Assembly (NCBI RefSeq): GCF_022809715.1
Contig: NZ_CP094460.1
Span: 620,001-684,000 of the forward strand
DNA length: 64,000 nt
Origin: Burkholderia pyrrocinia
GTDB taxonomy: Bacteria; Pseudomonadota; Gammaproteobacteria; Burkholderiales; Burkholderiaceae
Direction: 5' to 3'
Shown here: one piece after another, positions 1-9,807 of the stretch
Layout of the letters: every line of letters begins with the position of its first letter
How positions within the stretch are numbered: position 1 is the first letter of the stretch
Notes under the pieces: generated by a model
The model's database searches: none
Seen by the model: the letters and a program-made list of their open reading frames with translations, nothing else
What the model was told of the DNA's origin: nothing
Program-made: the position numbers and the translations under genes

Positions 1-214
1 AACGCCGCGTGACCGGATGCTTGCGGATATAGCCGAGCTTCTCGAGCGTATAGACCATCCGCTGTGCCGAGCTCTTCGTCATCCCCGCCGCGTCGGCCAC
101 TTCCGCAAGCGTCATCGTGCGCCGCTTCGCGCTGAACGCGCGCAGCACGTTCAGCCCTTTCTCCAGCGACTGGTTGAACAGCAGGTCGTTCGACTGATCG
201 GGCAAAGTTTCCAT
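1..214 (-). CDS. IclR-family transcriptional regulator, N-terminal part (runs off the window)
   Basis: The 71 visible residues begin METLPDQSND and hold the winged helix-turn-helix typical of IclR repressors/activators: a 'LEKGLNVL' opening, then 'TLAEVADAAGMTKSSAQRMVYTLEKLGY'-type helices (about residues 18-65). The effector domain lies outside the window. The gene is divergent from the ABC transporter operon starting at 375, with two perfect palindromes in the shared intergenic region, so it most likely controls that operon and itself. Partial at its 3' end because of the window edge, not because it is broken. Confidence 0.85.
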   Translation of the reverse strand, partial: METLPDQSNDLLFNQSLEKGLNVLRAFSAKRRTMTLAEVADAAGMTKSSAQRMVYTLEKLGYIRKHPVTRR

Positions 215-231
215 GAGCAAGGGGCTTGATC

Positions 232-271
232 GATTCGATATCGAATCATAGCGTATCGAATATCGATACGC
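232..271. promoter_or_regulatory. Two palindromic operators between IclR gene and ABC operon
   Basis: GATTCGATATCGAATC at 232-247 is a perfect 16-base palindrome. At 251-271 a second inverted repeat has arms GCGTATCGA and TCGATACGC around ATA. Both share a TATCGA core and lie between divergent start codons. IclR proteins usually bind such pseudo-palindromes near their own promoter, so these are the likely sites of the regulator at 1-214 (inference). Confidence 0.65.
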
Positions 272-374
272 AAAAATCTGTTTTCGATGTTTTTGATTCG
301 TTTTAAGATCGGATCATCGTCGCAACGTCGATTGGCGACTGGCGGCGCACCGGATTATTCGAGAAGGGGACATC

Positions 375-1151
375 ATGGTTTCGTTCATCAAGCAGTTCGG
401 CGCACTGGCCGCCGGTTTCGCCACCTGTATCGCCATTTCCGCGGGATCGGCGGGCGCCGTCGCGGCCGAGCCGACGCTGAAGGTCGGCGCGACGGCCACC
501 GGCGTGCCGTTCACGTTTCTCGACGTCAAGAGCAATTCGATCCAGGGGATGATGGTCGATGCGATCACGGCAGCCGGGAAGTCGGCCGGGTTTCGCGTCG
601 ACGTGCAGCAGACCGTGTTCTCGGCGCTCATCCCGTCGCTCACCACGCAGAAGATCGACATCATCTCGGCCGCGATGCTGAAGACGCCGGCGCGCCAGCA
701 GGTCGTCGATTTCTCCGACACGGTCTATTCGTTCGGCGAAGGCCTGATCGTGAAGGCGGACGACCCGGGCCGCTATACGTCGATGGACGATTTCAAGGGG
801 CAGGTGGTCGGCGCGCAGGTCGGCACGGCGTTCGTCGACGCGCTCAACAAGAAGGGCATCTTCAAGGAAGTCCGAACCTACGATTCGATCGCCGACATCA
901 TGCGCGACGTCGCGCTCGGGCGCATCAAGGCCGGCTTCGCCGACCAGCCGATCGTCGCGTACCAGATCGAACACGGCGTCAACCGACAGGTGCGGCTCGT
1001 GCCCGAATACCAGAGCGTCGTGAAGGGGCAGGTCTGCTTCATCGTGCGCAAGGGCGATACCGCGACGCTCGAGCAGCTCAACGGCGCGATCCGCAAGATG
1101 AAAACCGACGGCACGCTGCAGCAGATCCTGCAGAAGTGGCACATGAGCTGA
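375..1151 (+). CDS. Polar amino acid ABC transporter, periplasmic substrate-binding protein
   Basis: 258 residues with a signal peptide (hydrophobic stretch about 8-30, likely cleavage after Ala31) followed by a family 3 solute-binding fold. Typical segments are 'VGATATGVPFTFLD', 'LTTQKIDII' and 'VVDFSDTVYSFGEGL'. It should bind an amino acid or related polar compound in the periplasm and deliver it to the permease encoded next. The ATG at 375 follows a good GGGG/GAAG ribosome site. First gene of an operon with permease, ATPase and FAD oxidoreductase; the substrate cannot be read from the sequence. Confidence 0.9.
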   Translation: MVSFIKQFGALAAGFATCIAISAGSAGAVAAEPTLKVGATATGVPFTFLDVKSNSIQGMMVDAITAAGKSAGFRVDVQQTVFSALIPSLTTQKIDIISAAMLKTPARQQVVDFSDTVYSFGEGLIVKADDPGRYTSMDDFKGQVVGAQVGTAFVDALNKKGIFKEVRTYDSIADIMRDVALGRIKAGFADQPIVAYQIEHGVNRQVRLVPEYQSVVKGQVCFIVRKGDTATLEQLNGAIRKMKTDGTLQQILQKWHMS

Positions 1152-1239
1152 GCGCCGGCCCCCGGTTCCACGCCGGTATCGCCCGCGCCTTGCGGGCACC
1201 CGCTGCGGCGGCCCGCTCGGCTGTCGCATAGGAGACCTC

Positions 1240-1896
1240 ATGTTTTTTCAGAATGCGATCGATTTCCTGCCGATCCTGTTGAAGGGGGCGGTGGTCACGA
1301 TCGAGATCACGGCATGCGCGTTCGTGCTCAGCTCGGTGCTCGGGCTGGTCCTCGCGTTGCTGAAGGTGTCGCGCAACCGGGCCGTGTCGACGGCCGGCAG
1401 CACGATCGTCAACGTGATCCGCGGGCTGCCGATCATCGTGCAGCTGTTCTACATGTACTTCGTGCTGCCCGATCTCGGTGTGCAACTGTCGGCGTTCCAG
1501 GCCGGCGTGCTCGGCCTCGGCATCGCGTATTCGGCCTACCAGGCGGAAAACTTCCGCGCCGGCATCGAGGCGATCGACCGTGGTCAGATCGAGGCCGCGC
1601 ACGCGATCGGCATGCGCGGACCGATGATCATGCGGCGCGTAGTGCTGCCGCAGGCGTTCCGCATCGCGTTGCCGCCGTACGGCAACACGCTCGTGATGCT
1701 GCTGAAGGATTCATCGGTCGCGTCGACGATCACGGTCGCGGAGATCACGCGCGCCGGCCAGTTGATCGCGTCGTCGACATTCCAGAACATGAGCGTCTAT
1801 ACGCTCGTCGCGCTGCTGTATCTCGCGCTCGGCCTGCCGCTGATGTTCGGCGTGAACCGGCTCGGCAAGCGGCTCGCGCTGAGGAGAGGCGCATGA
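1240..1896 (+). CDS. Amino acid ABC transporter permease
   Basis: 218 residues with about five membrane helices and the cytoplasmic EAA loop ([11 protein letters not shown], about residues 118-128) that docks on the ATPase. Length and motif fit the HisM/GlnP family of polar amino acid permeases. GGAGACC lies just before the start. The stop codon overlaps the start of the ATPase gene (ATGA), implying translational coupling. Only one permease gene is present, so the channel is probably a homodimer. Confidence 0.93.
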   Translation: MFFQNAIDFLPILLKGAVVTIEITACAFVLSSVLGLVLALLKVSRNRAVSTAGSTIVNVIRGLPIIVQLFYMYFVLPDLGVQLSAFQAGVLGLGIAYSAYQAENFRAGIEAIDRGQIEAAHAIGMRGPMIMRRVVLPQAFRIALPPYGNTLVMLLKDSSVASTITVAEITRAGQLIASSTFQNMSVYTLVALLYLALGLPLMFGVNRLGKRLALRRGA

Positions 1897-2648
1897 TCCG
1901 GATCGATTCGATACACAAGCGCTTCCAGCAGCACGCGGTGCTGAAGGGCGTGAGTCTCGACGTGCGGCAGGGCGAGGTCGTGTGCCTGATCGGGCCGTCC
2001 GGCTCGGGCAAATCGACCGTGCTGCGCTGTATCAACGGCTTCGAGACCTACGACGAAGGTTCGATCACGATCGACGGCGTGAAGGTCGATGCGCATTCGA
2101 CGCGTATCCACGAACTGCGGATGCGGGTTGGCATGGTGTTCCAGCGCTTCAACCTGTTCGCGCACCGCACGGCGCTCGAGAACGTGATGGAAGGCCCCGT
2201 GCACGTGCGGCGGATGCCGGCCGCGCAGGCGCGCGAGCAGGCCCGCGCGCTGCTCGACAAGGTCGGGCTCGCGCACCGGATGAATGCGTACCCGTCCGAG
2301 CTGTCGGGCGGCCAGCAGCAGCGCGTCGCGATCGCACGCGCGCTGGCGATGGAGCCGCAGGCGATCCTGTTCGACGAGCCGACGTCGGCGCTCGACCCCG
2401 AACTCGTCGGCGAAGTGCTCGGCGTAATGCGCGGGCTCGCGCGCGACGGAATGACCATGGTGGTCGTCACGCACGAGATGGGATTCGCGCGCGAGGTGGC
2501 CGATCGCGTGTGCTTCCTGCACGACGGCACCATCTGCGAAAGCGGGCCAGCACGCGACGTGCTCACGCAGCCGACGCATCCGCGCACGCAGGAATTCCTG
2601 CGCCGCCTGCTGGCGTCGGACGGCGCCGCCAACCCGGATCGAACATGA
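1893..2648 (+). CDS. Amino acid ABC transporter ATP-binding protein
   Basis: 251 residues. Walker [10 protein letters not shown] at 34-42, Q-loop in '[10 protein letters not shown]', ABC signature LSGGQQQ at 137-143, Walker B '[12 protein letters not shown]' at about 158-169 and the switch His in 'VVTHEMGF'. This is the GlnQ/HisP type and energises the uptake system. It starts inside the stop of the permease gene and its own stop overlaps the next start (ATGA at 2645), so four genes form one tightly coupled operon. Confidence 0.95.
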   Translation: MIRIDSIHKRFQQHAVLKGVSLDVRQGEVVCLIGPSGSGKSTVLRCINGFETYDEGSITIDGVKVDAHSTRIHELRMRVGMVFQRFNLFAHRTALENVMEGPVHVRRMPAAQAREQARALLDKVGLAHRMNAYPSELSGGQQQRVAIARALAMEPQAILFDEPTSALDPELVGEVLGVMRGLARDGMTMVVVTHEMGFAREVADRVCFLHDGTICESGPARDVLTQPTHPRTQEFLRRLLASDGAANPDRT

Positions 2649-3955
2649 GCGAAAGGAAACCGGCACCTGCATGGCCAGACTCACAGTGGCCGGATTCGCT
2701 GTGGGCGGCGACGGCCGCGCCAGCGCCTGACACCCCCGCGCTCGATGCGTCCGCGTCGTGCGACGTGGCGATCGTCGGTGCCGGCTTCACGGGTCTGTCG
2801 ACCGCGCTCCACCTGGCCGAACGCGGTGCGAACGTGCGCGTGATCGACGGCGCGCAGCCGGGCTGGGGGGCGTCGGGCCGCAACGGCGGGCAAGTGATCC
2901 CCGGGCTGAAATACGACCCCGACGAACTGATTCGCCGGTTCGGCGACGAGGCCGGCGAGCAGCTTGCCGGCGTGGTCGGCGGCGCGGCCGACACGGTGTT
3001 CGACCTGATCGCGCGGCACGCGATCGACTGCGATGCGCGTCGCCATGGCTGGATCCAGCCGGCGCCGACCGCCGCGATGCTCGATACGGTCGCGCGCCGT
3101 GCGCAGCAGTGGGCCGCGCGCGGCGCACCGGTCGAAGTGCTCGGCCGCGACGACGTCGCTCGGCGGCTCGGCACGCACGCCTACGCGGGCGGCTGGATCG
3201 ATCGCCGCGCAGGCAGCGTGCAGCCGCTCAGCTATACGCGCGGCCTCGTGCGCGCCGCGCAGGCGAGCGGGGCGGTCGTGCACGGGCTGACGCGCGCCGC
3301 AGGGCTGACGCGTGCCGACGGCCGTTGGCAGATCGCGACGGCAGGCGGCGCGACGCTGTCGGCGGATCGCGTCGTGATCGCGACCAACGGCTACACGGAC
3401 GGGCTGTGGCCCGGCTTGCGCCAGTCGGTGATCGCCGCGAACAGTTTCATCGTCGCTACGCAGCCGCTCGCGCCGGATCTCGGTCGCGACATTCTCGCCG
3501 GCGGCGAGGTCGCATCGGATGCGCGGCGCCTGCTGCTGTATTTCCGCCGCGACTCGGCCGGCCGCCTGCTGATGGGCGGCCGCGGCCCGTTCGCGGAACC
3601 GCGCGCGACGAGCGACTGGCGCCATCTGGAGCGCGCGACGACGCTGCTGTATCCGCAGCTGAAGGGCATCCGGTTCGAATACCGCTGGGCTGGGCGCGTC
3701 GCGATCACCGCGGATTTCATGCCGCACGTGCACGAGCCCGCGCCGGGCGTGACGATCGCGCTCGGCTACAACGGCCGCGGCATCGCGATGGCGACGACGC
3801 TCGGCAAGCATCTGGCCGCGCACCTGTCCGACGATGCGCAACTGCCGCTGCCGTTCCGGGCCACGCCGATCCGGCCGATTCCGTTTCACGGGCTGCAGCG
3901 CTTCTACATCGCGGCCGGGGTGGCCTGGTATCGGCTGCTCGACAGCCTTTCCTGA
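2645..3955 (+). CDS. FAD-dependent amine/amino acid oxidoreductase (PuuB/DadA-like)
   Basis: 436 residues. An N-terminal dinucleotide-binding motif ([20 protein letters not shown] at 45-50) and the '[10 protein letters not shown]' segment are characteristic of the gamma-glutamylputrescine oxidase-like branch of the DAO family. The C-terminal '[10 protein letters not shown]' completes the FAD site. Translationally coupled to the ABC transporter genes, it probably oxidises the imported amine or amino acid. Exact substrate unknown. Confidence 0.88.
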   Translation: MSERKPAPAWPDSQWPDSLWAATAAPAPDTPALDASASCDVAIVGAGFTGLSTALHLAERGANVRVIDGAQPGWGASGRNGGQVIPGLKYDPDELIRRFGDEAGEQLAGVVGGAADTVFDLIARHAIDCDARRHGWIQPAPTAAMLDTVARRAQQWAARGAPVEVLGRDDVARRLGTHAYAGGWIDRRAGSVQPLSYTRGLVRAAQASGAVVHGLTRAAGLTRADGRWQIATAGGATLSADRVVIATNGYTDGLWPGLRQSVIAANSFIVATQPLAPDLGRDILAGGEVASDARRLLLYFRRDSAGRLLMGGRGPFAEPRATSDWRHLERATTLLYPQLKGIRFEYRWAGRVAITADFMPHVHEPAPGVTIALGYNGRGIAMATTLGKHLAAHLSDDAQLPLPFRATPIRPIPFHGLQRFYIAAGVAWYRLLDSLS

Positions 3956-4033
3956 CGGGGCGCGGACGCGGGTCGCCATTCGTCGTCCGATCGGGCAGAA
4001 TCGACACTCCGAGTTTCCGCCGACGGATGCCGC

Positions 4034-4765
4034 ATGACCGATCCGAACGAACCACCCGGCCGCCGCGCGTACGCGAGCTTCGCGCAACGCTATGCGGACA
4101 TCGCGCCGACCAAGGCGCACAACGCGCTGTACGAGCGTCCGGCGACGATGGCGCTGCTCGGCGACGTCGACGGCCTGACGGTGCTCGACGCCGGCTGCGG
4201 GCCCGGCATCTGCAGCGAGCACCTCGCTCGCCACGGCGCGACCGTGCATGCATTCGACGTGACGCCGGAGATGGTCGCGCTTGCCCGCACGCGTTGCGCG
4301 GGTCTTGCGGTCGAGGTGGCCGAAGGCGACCTGTCGGTGCCGCTTGACTGGCTGCCCGACGGCCGTTTCGACAAGGTGCTGTGTTCGCTGGCGTTCGACT
4401 ACGTGCGCGACCTCGAAGCGCCGCTGCGCGAATTCCGGCGCGTCGCGCGGCCGGGAGCGACGCTCGTGTTCTCGATGGCGCATCCGATGCGCGACTGGAT
4501 GGACGAACGCACGCGCGGCGAGGGCACGTATTTCGACACGTCCCGGTTCGGCTTTCACTGGTCGGGCTTCGGCGAGCCGAAGCCGTATGTCGAGGCCTGG
4601 CGGCGGCCGCTCGCCGACATCCTGAACGCGGTGGCCGACAGCGGCTGGCGGCTCGACCGGTTCGTCGAACCCAAGCCGCTGCCGGAGATGAAGGCCGCGT
4701 CCGAACGGCTCCATGCGGAGCTGTCGCTGGCGCCGGCCTTCCTTTGCATCCGCGCGCGCCGCTGA
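4034..4765 (+). CDS. Class I SAM-dependent methyltransferase
   Basis: 243 residues with motif I 'VLDAGCGPG' (residues 50-58), the acidic end of strand 2 in 'HAFDVTPEM' and motif post-I to III features ('VLCSLAFDYVRD'), all typical of the UbiE/Methyltransf_11 fold. The acceptor is unknown. It follows the oxidoreductase by 78 bases and may be transcribed with it, but the gap leaves this open. Upstream ribosome site is weak. Confidence 0.85.
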   Translation: MTDPNEPPGRRAYASFAQRYADIAPTKAHNALYERPATMALLGDVDGLTVLDAGCGPGICSEHLARHGATVHAFDVTPEMVALARTRCAGLAVEVAEGDLSVPLDWLPDGRFDKVLCSLAFDYVRDLEAPLREFRRVARPGATLVFSMAHPMRDWMDERTRGEGTYFDTSRFGFHWSGFGEPKPYVEAWRRPLADILNAVADSGWRLDRFVEPKPLPEMKAASERLHAELSLAPAFLCIRARR

Positions 4766-4789
4766 CGCGGCGCGGCGGTCAAGCGGCGC

Positions 4790-6211
4790 TCAGTGCCGCA
4801 CCGGCTCGTCGTTCAGCGTGCCGAGGAACGCTTCGATATCCTTGATATCCTGCGCCGTCATCGCGGGTTTGTCGCCCGGCTTGCGATCGAACGGCGCATC
4901 GGTCACGTCGACGTTCGCGCGGTACTTCGGCGGGATGTCGTCGTACTCGTCGACCTTGCCGTCCGCGCCACGCGAGTAGAACTTCTGCGGCGAGATGCTG
5001 CGCTCGTTGTAGAACGCCATCACCTGGTCGAGCGTGTGGAATACGCCGTTGTGGAAGAACACCTGGCGCGTCGCCGAGTTGCGCAGCGTCGGCGTGAGGA
5101 ACATCCCGCAATACTGCGTCTGGTCCTTCAGGTCGTCGCGGAACGGCCCGCACACGCCGAGATCGTAGAACGCCGCGTTGCGGTTCTGCGCAAGCTGCTG
5201 GTTGCGCGGCGCGCCGAGCGCCTCGTACTGGTAGTCGGTAAACATCGGCGGCAGCCCGTCCTTGCCGGGCTTCGACAGGTGGCAGCCCGCGCAATTCGCC
5301 TTGTCCGGATCGTTGAACAGGCGCAGCCCGCGCAGCTCGGCCTGCGACAGGCGCGCGCGGCCTTCGAGCCAGCGGTCGTACTTGCTGTTGTACGGATGGA
5401 ACGACGGATCCTCGACCTGATACCGCGCGATCGCGAACATCGCTTCCGACACCGCGAGCTGCGGGCTGTCGAACACACGCACCCCGAACAGCTGCTCGAA
5501 CTGCGCGCGGTGCGACGACTGCGCGAGCTTGTGCGCGACGTCGTCGATGCTCGCATTCGCCATCTCGACCGGATTCAGCAGCGGGCCGAACGCCTGCTGC
5601 TGCAGCGTATCGGCGCGGCCGTCCCAGAACATCCCGCCCTGCGGCACGAGCTGCGGCGCGGTTGACGTGCCGGCCACCTTCTGCGCCTTGACGACGCCGG
5701 CGGCCGCCGCGGCCTGCTGCGCGACACTCGGTGCGGCGTCGTTCTCACCGGCATCGGGGCCGATGCTGAAGTTCGGCTGGCGGTACAGGTACATCAGCGA
5801 CGGCGGCGGGCGATACCCGTGCTGCGTCATCGCGAGGCCGCCCGGCTGCACGTCGAGCGCATTCGGCGGCCCGTACGCATGATCGGGGCTGTGACACGAC
5901 GCGCACGACTGCTTGCCCGACGCGGACAGCGACGGATCGACGAACAGCGCCCGCCCGAGCTGCGCGACCGCCGACAGCGGCTGCACGGCGGGCCGCTGCA
6001 GCACCACCGGATGCGGATTCGCGCCCGTCCAGCCGGCGACGACGGTGCCGATCGCCGCGGGTACCCGCGCGGGGAACGCGACCGCGAACGCGCCATAGCC
6101 GAGCACGGCCGCGCCGAGCACGAACGCCGCGCGGCGCGGCAGGCGGGAAGGGGAACGCGGTGCGGGGGTGCCGGAAGCGTCGGGAGACGGGAGCGCGGGG
6201 CGAGCTGTCAT
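4790..6211 (-). CDS. Dihaem cytochrome c peroxidase / MauG-family protein
   Basis: 473 residues from the ATG at 6211 (in-frame upstream codons exist but the hydrophobic anchor at about 27-50 fits this start). Two haem c motifs are visible, CASCH (103-107) and CAGCH (307-311), the arrangement of bacterial dihaem peroxidases and MauG enzymes. The 'VDPSLSASGKQSCASCH' and 'LLNPVEMAN' segments are typical. It should be exported and anchored in the periplasm, reducing peroxide or carrying out oxidative chemistry. Ends convergently with the methyltransferase and lies just downstream of the phosphoesterase gene on the same strand. Confidence 0.88.
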   Translation of the reverse strand: MTARPALPSPDASGTPAPRSPSRLPRRAAFVLGAAVLGYGAFAVAFPARVPAAIGTVVAGWTGANPHPVVLQRPAVQPLSAVAQLGRALFVDPSLSASGKQSCASCHSPDHAYGPPNALDVQPGGLAMTQHGYRPPPSLMYLYRQPNFSIGPDAGENDAAPSVAQQAAAAAGVVKAQKVAGTSTAPQLVPQGGMFWDGRADTLQQQAFGPLLNPVEMANASIDDVAHKLAQSSHRAQFEQLFGVRVFDSPQLAVSEAMFAIARYQVEDPSFHPYNSKYDRWLEGRARLSQAELRGLRLFNDPDKANCAGCHLSKPGKDGLPPMFTDYQYEALGAPRNQQLAQNRNAAFYDLGVCGPFRDDLKDQTQYCGMFLTPTLRNSATRQVFFHNGVFHTLDQVMAFYNERSISPQKFYSRGADGKVDEYDDIPPKYRANVDVTDAPFDRKPGDKPAMTAQDIKDIEAFLGTLNDEPVRH

Positions 6212-6257
6212 GCTGTCGGTTGTCGGTCGGAAATCGGGCACCGCACGAAGCGGCGCG

Positions 6258-6292
6258 TTAAATGGAAACGGCCGGCGCGTGATGCGCCGGCC
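6258..6292 (-). terminator. Probable terminator of the phosphoesterase gene
   Basis: Perfect 9-base inverted repeat (GGCCGGCGC at 6270-6278, GCGCCGGCC at 6284-6292) just past the phosphoesterase stop. On the minus strand it is followed by a T-containing tract (GTTTCCATTT). It separates this gene from the peroxidase gene. Confidence 0.6.
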
Positions 6293-6311
6293 TGCGGTCA
6301 ATGGATGCCGG

Positions 6312-7985
6312 TCAGATCGACGGCGCCGCGCTCAATGCCGTGCCGAGCGTCGGATCGAGGTACAGCGGCGTCGTGTTCGGTTTCGACGTGAAGTCGAACA
6401 GCCCGCGCAGGTCACCCGCCGTCGCATCGAACGAACCGCCGCCGATGCGCTGGCCGCCGAGCCAGTTGTCCTCGATGAAGCGCACGACCGATGCCTGGTC
6501 GATCATCGTGTGGTCGACGTAGTTCTGCTTCGCGTACGGCGAGATCACGATCAGCGGAATGCGCACGCCGGGGCCGCAGCGGCCGTTCACGGTGCCGCCG
6601 TTCACGCCGGTGGTGCCGCCCGTGCCGCACTTGCCGTTGCCGTTGACCTGGTCGACGGCGTCGGACGACGAACGGGTCGGCGCCGTGTACACGTGGTCGT
6701 ACCAGCCGTCCGAGTCGTCATAGGTGACGATCACGGCCGTGTTCTGCCAGTCCGGCTGCTGCTGCAGGAAGTTGACGACCTTCGTCACGAACGCCTGCTC
6801 GTCGAGCGGATCCGAATAGCCCGCGTGCGCATCCTGCGCGGCCGGCGCCTTCAGGAAGCTGACCGACGGGAAGTTGCCGGCTTTCACGGCCGCGAAGAAG
6901 TCGTCGCTGTCGTACTGGTGGTTCGCGGGTTCCGCCGTCTTGCCGTCGGTCTGGACGCTCGAACCGATCGCCGCGATCGAGCTCGGGCGCGTGTGCTGCG
7001 GGTTCGACGTCGACGCGTAGTACTGGAACCAGTTGTGGTGCGGGATGTAGTCGGCCGTCGCGGCGTTCACGGCGGTGGCGATCGTGCTGCGGCTGCAGCC
7101 CGTCGTGCCGTTGCCGTTGGTCGTCGACAGGTTGAAGCCGCCCATGAAGCCGCCCCACGTGATCTTCGCGCCGTTCAGCAGGTCGCCGATGTTCTTGCCG
7201 GTCATCATCGCACGGTCGGTCGTGCTCGAGCACACGTCGAAGCCGGGGTCGACGTCGTTGATCATCGTGAAGCCGCCCTGGCCGTCGTTGATGTAGTACG
7301 AGGTGGCTGCGAGCGTCGACGGCTGCTTCGACGTCTTGACGATCTGCATCCCGTTGGTCTGCCCCGACACGACGTTCAGCGCGCCCGGCGTCGACGGGCC
7401 GTAGACCGTCGTGTATGCGTTGTCGCTCATCGCGAAGCGCTGCGCGTAGTTCCACAGCGCGGTCACGGTGTTGCCGTCGAAGTAGCCCATCACCTGGCCC
7501 TTCGTGCCGAACGCGCCGGCGCCGCCGGACGAGCCCTTGCCGGTGTATTTCGGGAACAGGTCGGCGAGGCCGTTGTCCTCGGCCAGCTGTTCGGCTGTGT
7601 ACGCGTGGTTCTGGTCGGCGGTCGCGGCCTGCGTGCGGTCGAGGCGGAACGGGTTCGCCGCGTCGGTGCCGTTGGCCGTGTTCGTGAAGTTCGGGTTCGC
7701 GGTGAGCAGCGTGCCCGTCAGCCCGTTGGGCGTCGGCGTGCCGGCCTTCGCGGTGAACGCCGGTTCGCCCGACGGGTTCGTCGCGTTCGGGTAGGTGCCG
7801 AAGTAGTGGTCGAACGAGATGTTTTCGCCGTAGATCACGACGACGTGCTTGATCGGCGTGGCGGTCTGCAGCGCATCCTGCGACGACACCGCGGGCGTCG
7901 ACGTCGGATCGTCGCTGCCGCCGCAGGCGAACAGCGCAAGCGCTGCGGCTGCGCAGGCGGTGACGAGCAAGGCTTGACGGAACAT
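6312..7985 (-). CDS. Lipoprotein phosphoesterase (phospholipase C / acid phosphatase AcpA family)
   Basis: 557 residues from the ATG at 7985. It opens with a lipoprotein signal (LALFAC, lipid-modified Cys21), followed by the phosphoesterase-family signature 'VVIYGENISFDHYFGTYP' (about 48-65) where the metal/nucleophile residues sit, and a distal 'TYDDSDGWYDHV' motif. Family members hydrolyse phospholipids or phosphomonoesters in the periplasm or outside the cell. Many Burkholderia have several paralogues. Substrate not decidable here. Followed by a terminator-like hairpin. Confidence 0.88.
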   Translation of the reverse strand: MFRQALLVTACAAAALALFACGGSDDPTSTPAVSSQDALQTATPIKHVVVIYGENISFDHYFGTYPNATNPSGEPAFTAKAGTPTPNGLTGTLLTANPNFTNTANGTDAANPFRLDRTQAATADQNHAYTAEQLAEDNGLADLFPKYTGKGSSGGAGAFGTKGQVMGYFDGNTVTALWNYAQRFAMSDNAYTTVYGPSTPGALNVVSGQTNGMQIVKTSKQPSTLAATSYYINDGQGGFTMINDVDPGFDVCSSTTDRAMMTGKNIGDLLNGAKITWGGFMGGFNLSTTNGNGTTGCSRSTIATAVNAATADYIPHHNWFQYYASTSNPQHTRPSSIAAIGSSVQTDGKTAEPANHQYDSDDFFAAVKAGNFPSVSFLKAPAAQDAHAGYSDPLDEQAFVTKVVNFLQQQPDWQNTAVIVTYDDSDGWYDHVYTAPTRSSSDAVDQVNGNGKCGTGGTTGVNGGTVNGRCGPGVRIPLIVISPYAKQNYVDHTMIDQASVVRFIEDNWLGGQRIGGGSFDATAGDLRGLFDFTSKPNTTPLYLDPTLGTALSAAPSI

Positions 7986-8387
7986 CGGGAAACTCCAGGT
8001 AAGGCCTTCGATGGTGAGAGCGGCCCCGTCGTCGTGTCGGTTCGGCGCGGAGCTCGCGAGAGAGCACGCGCATTGGAACAGTCGCGTATGAAGATATGGG
8101 GACGGAGTGGTTTCGCGACGGTTGCGCTGCGGTATCGATTCCATTACGGCGCAACGCGGTGCGAAAGAGAACGGAAAGGGGCAGACCGCGCGCAACCACG
8201 AAGACACATTTCGCGGCGCACGGGGCCGCCTGCCGCGCAGGCCGCATGGGGCGGGCGAAAGGGCGCGGTCGGCCGGTTCGCGCGTCATGCCGTGGATACC
8301 GCATTTTTGACAATCGTGTGACGTATTCATACGATGGATGCCCCGCGACGACGATTTCATGTTGCCGACCGTTACCGAGAATTCATC
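7986..8387. promoter_or_regulatory. Divergent intergenic region with a sigma-70 promoter for the DMT gene
   Basis: This 402-base gap separates the divergent phosphoesterase and DMT transporter genes. On the plus strand TTGACA (8307-8312), a 17-base spacer and TACGAT (8330-8335) form a good sigma-70 promoter about 50 bases before the GTG at 8388. I saw no convincing promoter or binding site for the phosphoesterase side, and no gene. Confidence 0.55.
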
Positions 8388-9245
8388 GTGCCGATCCCCG
8401 TTCTGTTTGCCGTTCTGTGTGCGGCATTCCTGCATGCGTCATGGAATGCGCTCGTCCGCAGCAGCGGCGACCGGCTGCGGTCGGCCACGGTGCTGCAGAT
8501 CGCGATCGGGCTGTTCGCGCTGCTGTTCCTGCCTGCCGCCGCGCCGATCACGCTCATGGGCTGGCTCTGTGTCGTCGCATCGGCCGTGATCCATGTGGTC
8601 TATACGCTGCTGCTGGTGCGCGCCTACGAGCACGGCGACCTGACCGTCGCCTACCCGGTTGCGCGCGGCACCGCGCCGCTGCTCGTCACGCTCGGCGCGG
8701 CGGCGTTCGCGGGCGAGCACCTGAACGCCGGCGCGCAAGGCGGGCTCGTGCTGATCTGCGCGGGCATCCTGGCGATCGGGCTGGAGGGCGGGCGTGGCGC
8801 GAAGCACCGGATGACGCAGGTGCTGCCGACCGCGTTTGCGACCGGCGTGTCGATCGCGGCCTATAGCGTGGTCGACGGGATCGGCGTGCGGGAAAGCGGC
8901 AGCACGGTCGGCTATACCGCGTGGATGTTCGTGTTGACGGGCATGATGATGGCCGCGTACTACCGGCTGCGCGCGGGTCCGCTGCGGCTGACGCAGGATG
9001 TCGGCGAGACGGCGAAGGCTGCGTGCGGCGGCGTGTTCGCGGCGCTCGCGTACGGCATCGTGATCTGGGCGATGGATCGCGCGCCGATGGGCCCGGTGTC
9101 GGCGCTGCGCGAAACCAGCGTGGTGTTCGCCGCGCTGATCGCTCGCGTGTATCTCGGCGAGCGGCTGACGCCGCGCCGTGCTATGGGATGTGCGGTGATT
9201 GCGGCGGGGGCGTTGCTGATCAGTGCGTTCGAGGCGGTGCGCTGA
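8388..9245 (+). CDS. DMT-superfamily (EamA) transporter
   Basis: 285 residues with about ten predicted membrane helices in two EamA repeats: 'PIPVLFAVLCAAFLHASWNALV' begins helix 1 and 'ALRETSVVFAALIA' lies in the second repeat. The GTG at 8388 is chosen because it directly precedes the first helix; an ATG 54 bases upstream would add a basic tail overlapping the likely promoter. Likely inner-membrane metabolite exporter; the substrate is unknown. Confidence 0.85.
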   Translation: MPIPVLFAVLCAAFLHASWNALVRSSGDRLRSATVLQIAIGLFALLFLPAAAPITLMGWLCVVASAVIHVVYTLLLVRAYEHGDLTVAYPVARGTAPLLVTLGAAAFAGEHLNAGAQGGLVLICAGILAIGLEGGRGAKHRMTQVLPTAFATGVSIAAYSVVDGIGVRESGSTVGYTAWMFVLTGMMMAAYYRLRAGPLRLTQDVGETAKAACGGVFAALAYGIVIWAMDRAPMGPVSALRETSVVFAALIARVYLGERLTPRRAMGCAVIAAGALLISAFEAVR

Positions 9246-9471
9246 AGGCGCCCCGGGATGCGCAATGCGTATGTTGTGAACGCCAGTTCGACACTGGAAA
9301 TCGCGTCGAATCGCTGTCGCGAACATCTATGGATTGGCCCGCAAGACCCGCGCACACGAGCGCTATATATCAAATCGTTGCTGACGCAACAAATCAAACC
9401 GTATTCGGAGAGATCTGTAGAGGGAAGCGAGGCGGCGCACAAACCCCATCGGGTCGTTTCGGTAGACCGAT

Positions 9472-9807
9472 TTAGCCGAAAAGACCTGGCACGGGTGTCG
9501 CGTAGGTCGCAAGATGAAAGAGCACGACAAATAGCGTAGTTGCAATGAACGCGATGCCCCACTTGCGCGATGACCAACGTCGGTAAGCGAAGGCATTGAG
9601 TGCGCCAAAGACGACCGAAGGCCACAAGGTCAGGGCGAACAGGCCGACGATGAATACTGCGTGTGGAGCGCAGTGTTCCATGTCGTTGCAGCCGGTCGAA
9701 TGCGACGGCGGAGCAGGCCAATGAATACGGCTGAACGTATAAAGGGACGCCCATGTGATGAGCAAACCCCATAGGAACCCTGGAACTGCAACAGCCAGTC
9801 GTTTCAT
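9472..9807 (-). CDS. Small membrane protein, putative immunity protein for the adjacent amidase effector
   Basis: 111 residues (MKRLAVAVPG...) with three apparent hydrophobic helices, at about 5-25, 47-70 and 80-103, separated by a loop with two cysteines (GCNDMEHC). No family recognised. Its start overlaps the stop of the Tae4-like effector gene (ATGA), the arrangement expected of a coupled effector-immunity pair. Known Tai4 immunity proteins are soluble periplasmic proteins, so a membrane protein here would be unusual. Function is inferred from position only. Confidence 0.6.
   Translation of the reverse strand: MKRLAVAVPGFLWGLLITWASLYTFSRIHWPAPPSHSTGCNDMEHCAPHAVFIVGLFALTLWPSVVFGALNAFAYRRWSSRKWGIAFIATTLFVVLFHLATYATPVPGLFG

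Noticed and set aside
2681..4714. A 677-codon open frame on the minus strand
   Set aside because: It is the antisense shadow of the FAD oxidoreductase and methyltransferase genes: Arg/His/Ala-rich, no domain, no ribosome site, and it overlaps two well-supported genes.
6168..8321. A 717-codon open frame on the plus strand
   Set aside because: Lies opposite the phosphoesterase gene, with repetitive Arg/Val/Ala composition typical of antisense reading in high-GC DNA.
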